Below are positions 48,362 through 58,262 of a stretch of DNA of 64,000 nucleotides, one piece after another. The stretch covers positions 19,461,228 through 19,525,227 of the forward strand of contig OY997595.1 of the NCBI GenBank assembly GCA_963921825.1, read 5' to 3'. Position 1 is the first letter of the stretch, and every line of letters starts with the position of its first letter. A program made the position numbers and the translations under genes. The notes under the pieces were generated by a model. It had not been told where the DNA came from, made no database searches, and saw only the letters and a list, made by a program, of their open reading frames with translations. The stretch comes from Erodium maritimum. Lineage: Eukaryota; Streptophyta; Magnoliopsida; Geraniales; Geraniaceae.

Positions 48362-48660
48362 GGGTGGTGAGTTCTAAAGGTCGACAGCCTGATCCGACTT
48401 AGTGTCGATGAATTGCGAGTTTTAAAGGTCGACAGCCTGATCCGACTTAGTGTCGATGAATTGCGAGTTCTAAAGGTCGACAGCCTGATCCGACTTAGTG
48501 TCGATGAATTGCGAGTTCTAAAGGTCCACAGCCTGATCCGACTTAGTGTCGATGAATTGCGAGTTTTAAAGGTCGACAGCCTGATCCGACTTAGTGTCGA
48601 GGAATTGCGAGTTTGAAAGGTCGACAGCCTGATCCGACTTCGTGTCGAGGAATTGCGATA
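48362..48660 (+). repeat. LTR tandem array, about 49 bp units
   Basis: Six near-identical units containing AAAGGTCGACAGCCTGATCC and GACTTAGTGTCGATGAATTG. It is open in one frame (48413-48616) only by composition. The units are much more alike than the other arrays, which suggests recent amplification. Confidence 0.85.
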
Positions 48661-49673
48661 GGTCGAACCCTGACCTGATTGAGATTGGTTACTGAGCAGC
48701 TGGTGTGCGATCCTTTGTGATCTTGTTTGGTGTTGTGTCGTTTCGTTCGAGTCCTTGAGGAGGTCGTCGATAGTTGTGTCGGGTCTACACTGTTTTTATC
48801 GAGTGTCGAGTCTGTTGAGGAAGGTGACGGGTTGTGGGTCAGTTGAGTACTTGAGTTGGGGACTGTAGTCCCGGCGTCGGGTTTGGTTTTAGTGTTACTG
48901 GCTTTTTCTGCTAATTATGCCATAGTCAGTCTGTTATCCGTGGAGGTGAGCGAACGCTCACCCCTAGCTGCTTTTCCTACAGGTACTGATCACCGGACGG
49001 ACTAGGTTAGCTCTTGAAGATCATGGAGCTTGGAGCGGAGTCTGGTCTTTACTTTTGTTGAGTCTAGTGACGGATGTTGTACCTTGTCCACTTGTTGGGA
49101 CGTTTTTGTATTGTAAATACTATTATTTTGAGAAGTAAATGGAAATGTCAAAGCTTTTATTGAAAACAGGTTTCAAGTGTTCATGTTTTTAAAAGTTCGC
49201 GTCCCGAGTTCGGTTCGCTGAAATTGGGGCGTGACAGTAAATGTCCCTTTTGTCCTTTTCTCCCTTAAGCCCAAAAGGTGGGGTCAAATAAGTCTTTTCC
49301 TACCTCTTTCTTCTCATCCAAGACACATGGACATGTGTCCATGTGGGGTCCACCTCTACCCATAATTAATTCAGCCTATTTAATTTAATTCGATAAAGCC
49401 CCTAATTTGACCCAGATTTGACTTTTTCGCAAAGGTACTCATTTGAAAGGAAACAACCCAAAAAAGCTAACCGTAATGACGATTAAGCTTTTTGGGCCCC
49501 AGAAAGATCCCGAATGACTCCCGGAGTGTCGGTTGACTTTTCCGGCGGAAAGTCAACTTTTGCCAAATTCCATGGTTCTTACATATTCAAATCGATGTGT
49601 TTAAAATAACGCAAGACAACCCGATCCGATCAAAATAAATTTATTAATATTTCTCAAAACGTTTGAATAGAAT

Positions 49674-52441
49674 TGTCACGCCCCAAATCCGGTTTTGACC
49701 GGACTCGAGACGTGAACTAGGAATAATAAATAAATAGATAATAAACGTGAATCTTAAACGAAAACCTACTCCAAATCTTTAAGTTCCAAAAAACAATTCT
49801 GATAAGTATGAGTCAAACGCTCAAACTAAAACAGGTAAGGAAAACATAGTTTAACACAAAAGTGGGAAGTACGTCTTGACTACGATAAACCATCTGAATC
49901 CTCAGTAAACATGAAGGGGGTGAGCTTACGCTCAGTAGGAAAAAAGAGTAAAGTGAAAAGAACCCCCGCTTTAACAACAAAAGTTCCGATTAGTACAATT
50001 ATCCAAAATACACCATAATTAGAGATCAACAAGAATTGCAACACTTAATAAAATAGTAACTCAAGGGAGATCAACAAGGAGACAACTTATTCACCAATAG
50101 AACCAACTAACGAAACACACGAGTATTATAATATGGATGATTTAAACCACTAGACTCTGATCCATACACAAACCAACGCATCATACCGGAATGCCCCTCG
50201 GTCACGATGGGACACATATGATCGGGGCTCCCGGAAATGTCCCCACAAGGAAGACATATTATCGGGGCTCTCGGAAATGTCTCCAAAGGAACACAAATCA
50301 TCGGGGTGAAGCAAGATGTCCTCCCGGAAATGTCCCCGAAGGAACACATATCATCGGAGTGAAACAAGTCTCTCCGGAATACGTAGCATCGGAGTGAGAC
50401 AACAGTAAACCATGCCAGAATATCCCTCGGCCTAGGTCTTCTTGGAAATCCCTCGGGGCATAAACACGACACCTAGTGCCAAATCACAGACCATCGGCCT
50501 AGGTACTACCCTACACCAGCATACCCCCTCGGTGTAGGTACCATACCGGAATACAACTCCTCTTGGAACACACATCAAGAGAATAACACGCATCGTAATG
50601 CCATAGCCTCCCGGAAATACACCTCGGGGAAAGTAAACCACCATGCACACAATACCAAACAAGCACACTACACCGAACTCATATTATCAACCAAGCTTAC
50701 CGACATGGGTTACCAAACACGTCCCATCGGTCTATCATTCACCCGATCATATCATTAGGCAAAATCATATCACATTCACACATTCACTCATTCAATCATA
50801 TCACATTCACACATTCACTCATTCAATCATATCACGGATCAACCATTCACATTACAATCATCATAGTTCATCTAGTTTTGTATGACTCTTATATTAACCA
50901 AAGAATGAAACATGCATCAACATTTGAGACAATTGAACACAATCCAACACAACCACAATCAATCTTAAGGCTCGTCATGGTCATTCTACCTGCACGACAA
51001 TTTCCTAATAATTGAAAGCGGTTAAACAAGTGAATCGCATCCTATATGCACACTAAGACTCTTCCGGTTATTAACATAATTGAAAGCGGTTATTCTAGTG
51101 AATCACATCCTATATGCAAACTAGGACCTTTCCGGTTATAATTATCCTATAGGCATACTATTAGCATTCTTTAAATTAAGAGTGGAGTTTACTACTCTTC
51201 CCTACGTCGAAAGCTATCCAAACTTGCGCTGACGACCTTGGCTAATCACCTCTTTCGTGGACGAAGCCAGACTCTAAATTAACATGGAACACGGTGAATT
51301 AATAACGAGTCCAACATTGATTTAAAGTGACGAAAACCGAAATTAAACCAACAATTCGCCCCTTTTCAATTTAAACGGCTTTAAGCACGAAATTCACGAA
51401 CAATCGGGCTTCGAACACCCGAGCCCCGAGTGCACGGTTCCCGATGCACGACCCCCGAGGCACAGGTCTCCATGCACGGGTCCCGAGGTGCCCAACCCGT
51501 GTTCCCAAACTCCGACACCCGTGGCCGGTCCTCCAGCGGCCGGCCGGCTCTCCGGCGAGCCTCCGGTCGCCGGAAAGTTTTCCTTTTTCTCCAAATTCGT
51601 TCCAAATGTGGTTTAGGTCCTTAATCCAACAAGTTTCATCAAAATCCCCTTAATAATAGTCCAAATTTTACATTTCCCCAATTCTCCAAGTTAGGGTTTC
51701 AACACCAATCTTCAATTCCAACGTTTTCTTTACATCTCCTTACAAATCCAACCTTGTTTTCTTGTTTCCAACCACACCCACTCCAAAACAAGATGATTCT
51801 CCCAAGACCCACGGATTTTAGTTGCTCAAAAACGAAAATAAAAGAGTTCTCACCGTTGGGAATGAAGAGAGGAGAAGGAATATGGAAGAAAAATGGAATT
51901 TCGATGGAGAAATGGAGCTTGGATGACCTTCCTTCTTCTTCTTCTTCCTTGAGCAACAATGGAGTTCAAGAGAGCTTCTCTCTCTACAATTTTCAGATTT
52001 GGGGTGTAAATGGTGAATATTTTATTCACATGTGGGTTTTATCCAAAAAAGGGTGGAGCCAAAAAGCCTTTTCCATGTTTCCATAAATTGGGTAAAAGCA
52101 AGGGTAAACTAGACCTTTCCCACCTATTTTGTTTTCCCTCCAATTATTTAAATTTAAAATTTTCTTGTGGGGTCCACGTCCAACCAAAATTCCCAGCTCA
52201 CGTATTTTATTCGATAAAACCCGATTCGAGACCCCGTTTGACCAAATTTGACTTTTTCCGCGAAGACCCTTTTTCGAATGGAAACGACACAACTAAGCAA
52301 ACCGTAACGACGGCTAAGCTTTTTGGGTCCCGGAAGGGTCCTGAATGACTCCAGGAGTCATCGGTTGACTTTTCCGGCCGAAAATCAAACTTTGCCAAAA
52401 ATCACCGGTTCGACCGGGATCGACCAGGGGCGGTTCTTACA
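49674..52441 (-). mobile_element. Solo LTR (2768 bp), minus
   Basis: Sense ends are TGTAAGAACCGCCCC and GGGGCGTGACA. Flanks are AGAAT (49669-49673) and AGAAG (52442-52446), one mismatch. The hairpin at 49921-49934 has a GTAA loop, and a tandem array built on GAAATGTCCCC and ATCGGGGTGA lies at 50160-50460. It is separated from the preceding solo LTR by only 85 bp of older DNA (49589-49673). Confidence 0.75.
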
Positions 52442-53209
52442 AGAAGTACAACACAATACGATCTACATGCCTTCATCTTGGACGTTGAGTAATGGGCCTG
52501 TGGGTGTAATATGGCGACACGATGCTAAAAGTTATATCTGGTAATCCGTAATCGAAGATGACAAGTAATATGGAAGCTGTATTGGCAGTTTCGTTGGGAA
52601 CATAGCAAATAGTGTCACGTGACCGTGTCAAATATATGGTATCATGACAACACTTGTTATGTTCCAGCTTCCACTGCCACTACAGCTTTCACTTCACTTG
52701 TGTTCTTTGACTATGGAAAAGTAAGGTCAAATTTACTACTCATGTCATCACATTACACCTCCGAACGAATTACTAGTTCTTGGCTATCAGAAACCAGCTT
52801 CCCAGACTTGGGTAATCGGTCTTGGGTGTAATATGACGGACGACTTCAAATTTCTTTCTCGGCATTTCATAATAAAAAAAATGGCAAGTGACATGGATTC
52901 GCTAATGTTATTGTTCCATAAACAGGGCAAGTAATGTGACATGGTCATTTAGAAGATACGAACACTAGACAATACTTGCTATGTTCCAGGAATAATGACA
53001 TTGAGGAATCCACGTCAATCATTTTTTTTTATTATGGACAACTAACATACAATTTCAAGTCATCCTGCACATTACACCTCCAAAAACAATTGCAGGTTCT
53101 TCAGTGTCAGATTTGGATCCCCTTGTTTTGCCAAAAATGGCTGCTTTTTCCAAACCATTTTCTGTTCATTTGCTATCTTTGATGACTGTTGTGTCTACGA
53201 CCCCCTCCA
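52442..53209. other. Unassigned DNA with a diverged tandem duplication
   Basis: Segments about 52494-52820 and 52821-53115 are diverged copies. Shared landmarks in order are TGGGTGTAATATG, TGGCAAGTGACATGG or GACAAGTAATATGG, ACTTGTTATGTTCCAG or ACTTGCTATGTTCCAG, and CATTACACCTCC. No domain is recognised in the short frames. Confidence 0.5.
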
Positions 53210-53797
53210 ACATGGATGTTCCCGCACGAGAATCCACCAATGATGTCAGACGAACTCGTGTCCGTATCTCTTAGCGTACACCTCCTCTACAATATCCATG
53301 ACTTGAGTCTCGGTCCAATGGGGTTGGTAAATGAGCTTCATCTCCGACCAGCACTCATTGAAACACTTCACATTCCGATTGAAAACGGTCCAATGATAGT
53401 TGCAGTTCTTGGTGGACCGCTCATTCGTCGGGGTTTGGCGGGACACGTGGGCGAGCTCTCCTCGTATGCCATCCTTAAAGGCATCACCATGTTGGTCGAC
53501 CCCTTGCTCCGTCATTTTGAACCACACACACACCAACGTGACCTCCTCGGACTGACTCCAAGAGTGGGTATCTTCTTCTTCTTCTTCTTCTTCTTCTTCT
53601 TCTTCTTCTTCTTCTTCTTCTTCTTCTTCTTCTTCTTCTTCTTCTTCTTCTTCTTCTTCTTCTTCTTCTTCTTCTTCTTCTTCTTCTTCTTCTTCTTCTT
53701 CCTTTGGTATATTATACACCAGGTTAAGCTTTTTCTTTCTCTTCTTTCCCTTGATGACTACATGACGATCTTCATTTACATAACGTTCCTCTCTCAT
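53210..53797 (-). pseudogene. SANT/Myb-like (PIF-associated, NAM-associated type) protein with long poly-Glu tract
   Basis: ATG at 53797 (MREERYVNEDRHV), then a basic patch KGKKRKKK, about 43 consecutive Glu encoded by a GAA tract (53571-53701), then a trihelix/SANT-like region: HSWSQSEEVTLVCVWF, QGVDQHGDAF and YHWTVFNRNVKCFNECW. Plant PIF-associated and NAM-associated proteins usually read W-x-x-EED-x-x-L-x-x-AW, GTDQ, FW and W-x-x-I-x-R-x-V-x-KF-x-G-x-Y at these places. A TGA stop at 53243-53245 cuts it inside the next conserved part (HHWWILV). A TATAAATA box lies 74 bp upstream. In PIF elements this protein partners the transposase in the nucleus; domesticated forms also exist. It is probably a decayed copy. 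Confidence 0.55.
53571..53701. repeat. (CTT)n/(GAA)n microsatellite
   Basis: About 43 uninterrupted triplets over 131 bp, a polypurine-polypyrimidine tract. It lies inside an open minus-strand frame as GAA codons. Confidence 0.95.
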
Positions 53798-53870
53798 TGA
53801 AAAGACGCTTAAGGCTTTCTCTCTTAAAAACTCTGATGTGGAACTCTCTATTTTCAGATTTGGGAGTGGG

Positions 53871-53878
53871 TATTTATA
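53871..53878 (-). promoter_or_regulatory. TATA box upstream of the SANT-like ORF
   Basis: The minus strand reads TATAAATA about 74 bp before the ATG at 53797. Confidence 0.5.
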
Positions 53879-53950
53879 ACTTTTTAAAACCTGTAGGCTT
53901 TATATCGTGGGATCATGATTTCCACGTGGTGGAGCTCTCCCCCACATCGT

Positions 53951-55778
53951 GGAGTTGTGTGATTTTTTTTGATAAGCTAAAGAATTTTATTAATCAAATG
54001 TTCTATAAAATAATAGAACAAAGCAAGAAAAGATCCAAAACAGACATTTTCCTCCAACCAATACAGCTACGAAGAGCAGAAACAGTCCCAAAATAAAACA
54101 AGACGTAAACACCTTGCCTATTTCCTAATCGGGTGCAAACAAGAAAACCGGTTAGAAACTGGAACAGGGGATATGGCTTGGTCAGAAGTAGGGTCCGTCG
54201 ACTCCATGTCCTTCCTAACAGATAAAGAACACAGATCAACAGCCTTTCTGCCAACTTCCGAGGTGTAGCTCCAGTTACCCGAGCTATCCTTGTTGGCTAC
54301 ATCCACCAAAAAATGTCCCGGTTTATCCCCTTTATCAGCAGAAGTCATGGCTCTGGTCTGATACACTACCACTGGTTGTGCGATCACCGTCGCCTGGCCC
54401 TTCTTAGGACGTCCCCGTCGTTTTGGCTCAGCCCCCAAGCTCGGTTTTTGCAAAGCTTCCTTCCATGGACTTCCTTGCAAGCCATCAACGTCCCGCAACT
54501 GATTAACTCGAGATCCCACATCTGAACCCAAAATTGAGGGATCCAAGTCCTTCTCCATTCGCTTAAAAATAAAAACCAAGCTCGGATCCTCTCGGGCCAT
54601 CCATTGGGCCTTACCTGAAGCGAGCCCAGATAATCCACTTGACAGAGCCAACCCAACCAGATTTAAATCAGCACCCTGGTTGAGCCCAAACCCAAAAATA
54701 GAAGGCCCTTGGCCCAATTCAGCCACAAACCCAATATCATGCCCATCAACGCCCGGATTCAGCGTGATCGCGTCCTTCTTCCTCGGCGTGATCAAAGAAG
54801 GATCAGAGTTTCCTACGGATTGAAACGAATCCGAAACTCCGTGATCAGATAACGCAATCCCTGGAATCAAGGGATTACCAACGAAGACGGGAGACGGAGA
54901 CGGACTCGGAAGCACGTCGGACTCCTGGGCATTCGTCGCCGAGACAGTCGCCGGAGAAGTTAAGATCGGTTGGGGCTTGACCACCCCTATAGAATGTTCC
55001 CTTCCATCTCCGCCTGTACGAGCGAGATCGCCGGAGGTTGAATTCAGGTCGTCACCCAAAACAGAGCAGGTGCTCTGTTTTGCGTTTCCGACTGAATCAG
55101 TCACCGATGAAGCCAGTCTCCGCTTGGAAAACGCGACGAACAAGATATGTCCTCTCACCTGTGTCCCGTGTAGTGACTCAAGCGCCTTGGAAGCAGCCAT
55201 GGACGTCGTATACCGGACGAACCCAAAAAACCATCCTGCCCGGTTCGCTCTTCTCAGCAGGGAAATTGAAGCTATATCGCCGTACTCAGCAAACAAATTC
55301 CGAAACCAAACTTCCGGCGATGGATACGACAAGTTTCTCACATATAGCTCCGTTTCACTCACTTCGAATTGAACCGGACAGCGGCGACGACGAACCACTG
55401 CTCCACCTGTGCCCACTCCGGCTGACTCATTTCCCTTTGATTCAACAATCGAAATCGGATCTGGAATAGTCTCATCTGTAGTCTGGGCCTGTCTCCCCGT
55501 CTCTGCTGCAGAAACCGATCGGGACCGATTCTGTGATCCCCGACGATGCAATGCCGGCTGCGTACCAACACCAGTAGCCGGGTCAGCCTTGGATCGCTTC
55601 TTCTCCAGGACCACACAGGACCGGAACTCCTTGTACAGGGACACCAAGGCAGAACAAAAGGCTACAAAGTCATCATGTTTGCCGGAGTTGGGACTCCGGC
55701 CAAACTGAGAGCGTTTTGCTCTGCGAGTCATCAACAACGAAACTCTTGATTAATTTGCTATTGGAGTTGTGTGATTTT
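53951..55778 (-). mobile_element. RRM ORF1-only retroposon (half-LINE) with 16 bp target duplication
   Basis: GGAGTTGTGTGATTTT occurs at 53951-53966 and 55763-55778. The 1.8 kb unit ends in sense with TTCTTTAGCTTATC and an A-tail, the usual plant LINE 3' end. It contains one complete ORF (55731-54118) and only about 150 bp of 3' region. There is no ORF2. Confidence 0.85.
54118..55731 (-). CDS. ORF1-like RNA-binding protein with RRM and AT-hook-like motif (537 aa)
   Basis: The ATG at 55731 gives MTRRAKRSQFGR; two codons upstream are open but begin with TTG. An RRM spans about residues 128-203, with RNP2 LYVRNL (129-134) and RNP1 FFGFVRY (168-174). A long low-complexity region follows, rich in Ser, Gly and Asp. 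An AT-hook-like RRGRPKK lies at about 438-444. There are no membrane segments. The frame is open over its full length, unlike every other transposon ORF in the window. Compared with ORF1 of the LINE at 24327-31755 it has the same RRM type but a different body. It probably binds the element's own RNA. Alternatives are a truncated LINE whose ORF2 was lost, or a retrocopy of a host RRM gene; the LINE-type 3' end favours the former. Confidence 0.75.
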   Translation of the reverse strand: MTRRAKRSQFGRSPNSGKHDDFVAFCSALVSLYKEFRSCVVLEKKRSKADPATGVGTQPALHRRGSQNRSRSVSAAETGRQAQTTDETIPDPISIVESKGNESAGVGTGGAVVRRRRCPVQFEVSETELYVRNLSYPSPEVWFRNLFAEYGDIASISLLRRANRAGWFFGFVRYTTSMAASKALESLHGTQVRGHILFVAFSKRRLASSVTDSVGNAKQSTCSVLGDDLNSTSGDLARTGGDGREHSIGVVKPQPILTSPATVSATNAQESDVLPSPSPSPVFVGNPLIPGIALSDHGVSDSFQSVGNSDPSLITPRKKDAITLNPGVDGHDIGFVAELGQGPSIFGFGLNQGADLNLVGLALSSGLSGLASGKAQWMAREDPSLVFIFKRMEKDLDPSILGSDVGSRVNQLRDVDGLQGSPWKEALQKPSLGAEPKRRGRPKKGQATVIAQPVVVYQTRAMTSADKGDKPGHFLVDVANKDSSGNWSYTSEVGRKAVDLCSLSVRKDMESTDPTSDQAISPVPVSNRFSCLHPIRK

Positions 55779-57083
55779 CACAGCGTAAGAGAACCAAGAA
55801 AAATATCTTCACGTACGAACCACCCGTTATCTCGTGTGATTTCCACGTCGTGGACTGATGTGATTTCCATCATGTAGGAATCACACTCCTCCACGTCGTG
55901 GTGGCTTCAGACGGTGGCAACTCATCCCATGCTCCAACCCTAACTGAAACAACGTCACTTGACGTCCACACCGTGGTACTCTCCTACTCCACACCTTAAT
56001 GTTATAAAGTCAGCCAATTATTCAGAGTCCATCTTTACTTTCTTCCTGCCTAAAGGTCTTGCTCTTTATTCCTTATGCTTGAGCTTCGTATCCATGATCA
56101 AGATCAACACCTAGCCACAAAACACAATGAAAACTTGAAGGATCAAAACTAAAAAGTAAAATAAATACGTCTATTCATTCTTTTATAAGGCTAAAACAAC
56201 TTTAAATAACGAGCAAAAGTGTCCAATTACACCTATGAGACGTTGTCTCATAACAACGCCTATATGGAAGCCAAAGAACTACCTTATAAGCCTAGCCCAA
56301 TGTGAACCTAGAGAGTTTCTGAAATAACCTTTATTAGTGAAAGAGATCAAGAAAACATTGCTCCCCAAATCAATAAGTTGAGTTTGAAGCTATTAAACAT
56401 TAACAAGCTCGGAGAGTGTGAATTGGTAGCGAGACATGAGGAAGTGATGCCAACAACACACCACATAAGGATAGCCTAAGCTCGAGGGTTGGGTGACGAA
56501 GCTAAAAAAGATCACTCCTGACGTTGAGGGGGATCAAGTTAGCCTTTATAGAGCAAAAACAACATCCTTGAAGGAAAGACCGAAGAAATCTTGTGGATGA
56601 TTAGCCTAAGCTTCGAGCCTATCGGCCCCGAGGAAAATATATGAAAGAAGTTCACAGTATGACACTTTAAACCAATAATTGAACAATTATAGACATCGAC
56701 AACCTTGATCGCATCTTCCGCGTCGTGAAAGAGCACAAAACCAATCCATTTCTCATTTTTGTTGCATTAAGTAGAAAGAAAGGAATGTCATATGGGCCCA
56801 AAACAGAACAAAGAATTCAGTGGATATTGTTGGTTATATGCCTTATGTCAATCTTATTTGTATTACATTATCATTTTTTATTAATAATTAACTGAATAAT
56901 TACCTCTTTCTAAAATCATCAACTATGTGATTTTATAGTAAAACTCTATGAATTTGTCCTTCATGTAAACATGAGTGAGATGTCGTCTGATTATGTGAAT
57001 AGATAACAAGTTATTACTCACAGCCTGTTTGGAATCTGATTGAACAAAATAAGGATGACAATATTATGCCTCATCTTCATCTT
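55779..57083. other. Upstream DNA with palindromic motif cluster, otherwise unassigned
   Basis: 55842-55854 is the 13 bp palindrome TCCACGTCGTGGA; near copies lie at 55890-55902, 55965-55977, 53921-53933 and 53941-53953. The last two sit on the other side of the retroposon, so the cluster was contiguous before that insertion. The rest (to 57083) has only a short minus frame (56539-56736) with no recognised domain. Confidence 0.5.
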
Positions 57084-58262
57084 CTTTTTAGATAAGAAAA
57101 AGAGATTTTATTAATTCAAAATTTTGAAATAAAGCACAAGAACAAGGGATGAAATCTCACACAATACAAGTACAAACACATAGCATTATTCTGAAAGGAA
57201 CCTCAAGAAACAAACAGTCTTACAACCAGATAAAAGTTTATAACTCAGATTTTCCAAATATTAAGAACATACAAGAACAACAAACTTAAAAAGACTAGCA
57301 ACAGAGAAAGATCTACAACCTTGATTTCCAAACCATTAAGCTCAAACAAGACAAGAACAAATAAGGTCTTAGAACCTAGCTTTTTAGCCATGAAGATCAA
57401 ACCAATAACCTGCAAATACGACCACCCCGACCCATGTTGCTGTAGATAGAAAATCCAGGTAGAACCAAGTTCACCAGCGCCTACGAAAAGGCAACGCTGA
57501 CTTGTCGGCGGCTAGCAGTGCAAATGATAAACGACACCCTTTAATCTCAAATACGAAGCGATCTAGAAAACAGCCTAAAAAGAAAAGAAACTTGACTCCG
57601 GCCAACACCAGGAATGCCGAGCCCCCGCCACTAACAGTGAACGGGGGAGGGGAGATCGTCAGAAAAAAGACCAAAGAATGGGGAACCAAAGAGAAATGCC
57701 GCAAAAAACCAATAAAACACCACCACCCAACAGACCGGGACGAAAGAAGGTTGAAGCTATCACCTTAGTCCCAGCCCACCAAAGGAGATATGAATCCGAA
57801 AACAATGAACTGAGGCGAGCAACACAACTTCAATAAGAGACAACCAAGACCGAGCACGACCATGTGCAAGGAGAACAGATCTGGAGGAGAGGCGAGGGCT
57901 CAAATGTAACGCGACCGAGAGAGGTGGAGCAAGATCCGTGCAGTGACAGGTTTGCAGCTGAACGGATAGGTGGTTGATTTGCCAAGACGAGGAAGCCGAA
58001 GAAATAACATCTACAAAAAAACGGCCAAGGATGAAAAGGAGCAGCCATGACCAACCACAAAAGTCAAATCTGAAAAACAAGATGATGAGACATAAACTGA
58101 GAGGGGAAAGAGAAGGACGGGTGAAGGTAAACTAGAGGTGGGGGAAGGATTGCCACTGCCAGCAACGTCCATGGCCATAAGGACATGGCTCGTCGCCGGC
58201 GAAGGAGAAGAAGTAAGGGCGACGACAATTTTGTTAGATGGATCGGTAGGGTTTCACAAGTT
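57084..58262 (-). mobile_element. Non-coding poly(A) retroposon, second family member
   Basis: The tail TTATCTAAAAAG in sense follows GAATTAATAAAATCTC, a LINE-like 3' end. The body (1.2 kb) starts with a GAAACCCTACCGATCC region, is pyrimidine-rich in sense, and has no protein domain; short frames (57471-57704, 57760-58080) are not alike in composition to LINE ORF1. It shares the pre-tail block with the retroposon at 4159-5077/19390-19606. Its target duplication was not found. Confidence 0.5.

Larger units (their letters stand above)
46252..49236 (+). mobile_element. Solo LTR (2985 bp) with target duplication GTAAA
   Basis: GTAAA at 46247-46251 and 49237-49241 flank it. Ends are TGTAATAACCACTTCCGG and AAATTGGGGCGTGACA. 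Its U3 is unlike the neighbouring LTRs but its U5 end is shared. The hairpin at 48945-48962 has a 7 bp stem, followed by CTTTTCCTACAG|GT. Two tandem arrays lie at 48055-48225 and 48362-48660. Confidence 0.85.
35284..49588 (-). mobile_element. Solo LTR (minus) split by two later insertions
   Basis: The LTR runs 35289-36942, 45204-46251 and 49242-49583 (3044 bp in total). Sense ends are TGTAAGAACCATGG and GGACGTGACA. It is flanked by TATTT (35284-35288) and TATTC (49584-49588), a target duplication with one change. Removing the two insertions makes it colinear with the LTR at 16584-19384: GTCTAAGA joins TCACAAAGTAATACGAG where that LTR reads GTCTAGGATCATAAATTAATAC. It carries the hairpin (35569-35582) and a tandem array (36030-36480). 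It is solo because no primer site or polypurine tract flanks it. Confidence 0.8.

Noticed and set aside
53189..53800. Plus-strand 203-codon frame with a long poly-Phe run
   Set aside because: It is the antisense of the SANT-like frame, open only because of the CTT tract. The minus strand has the motif support and the upstream TATA box.
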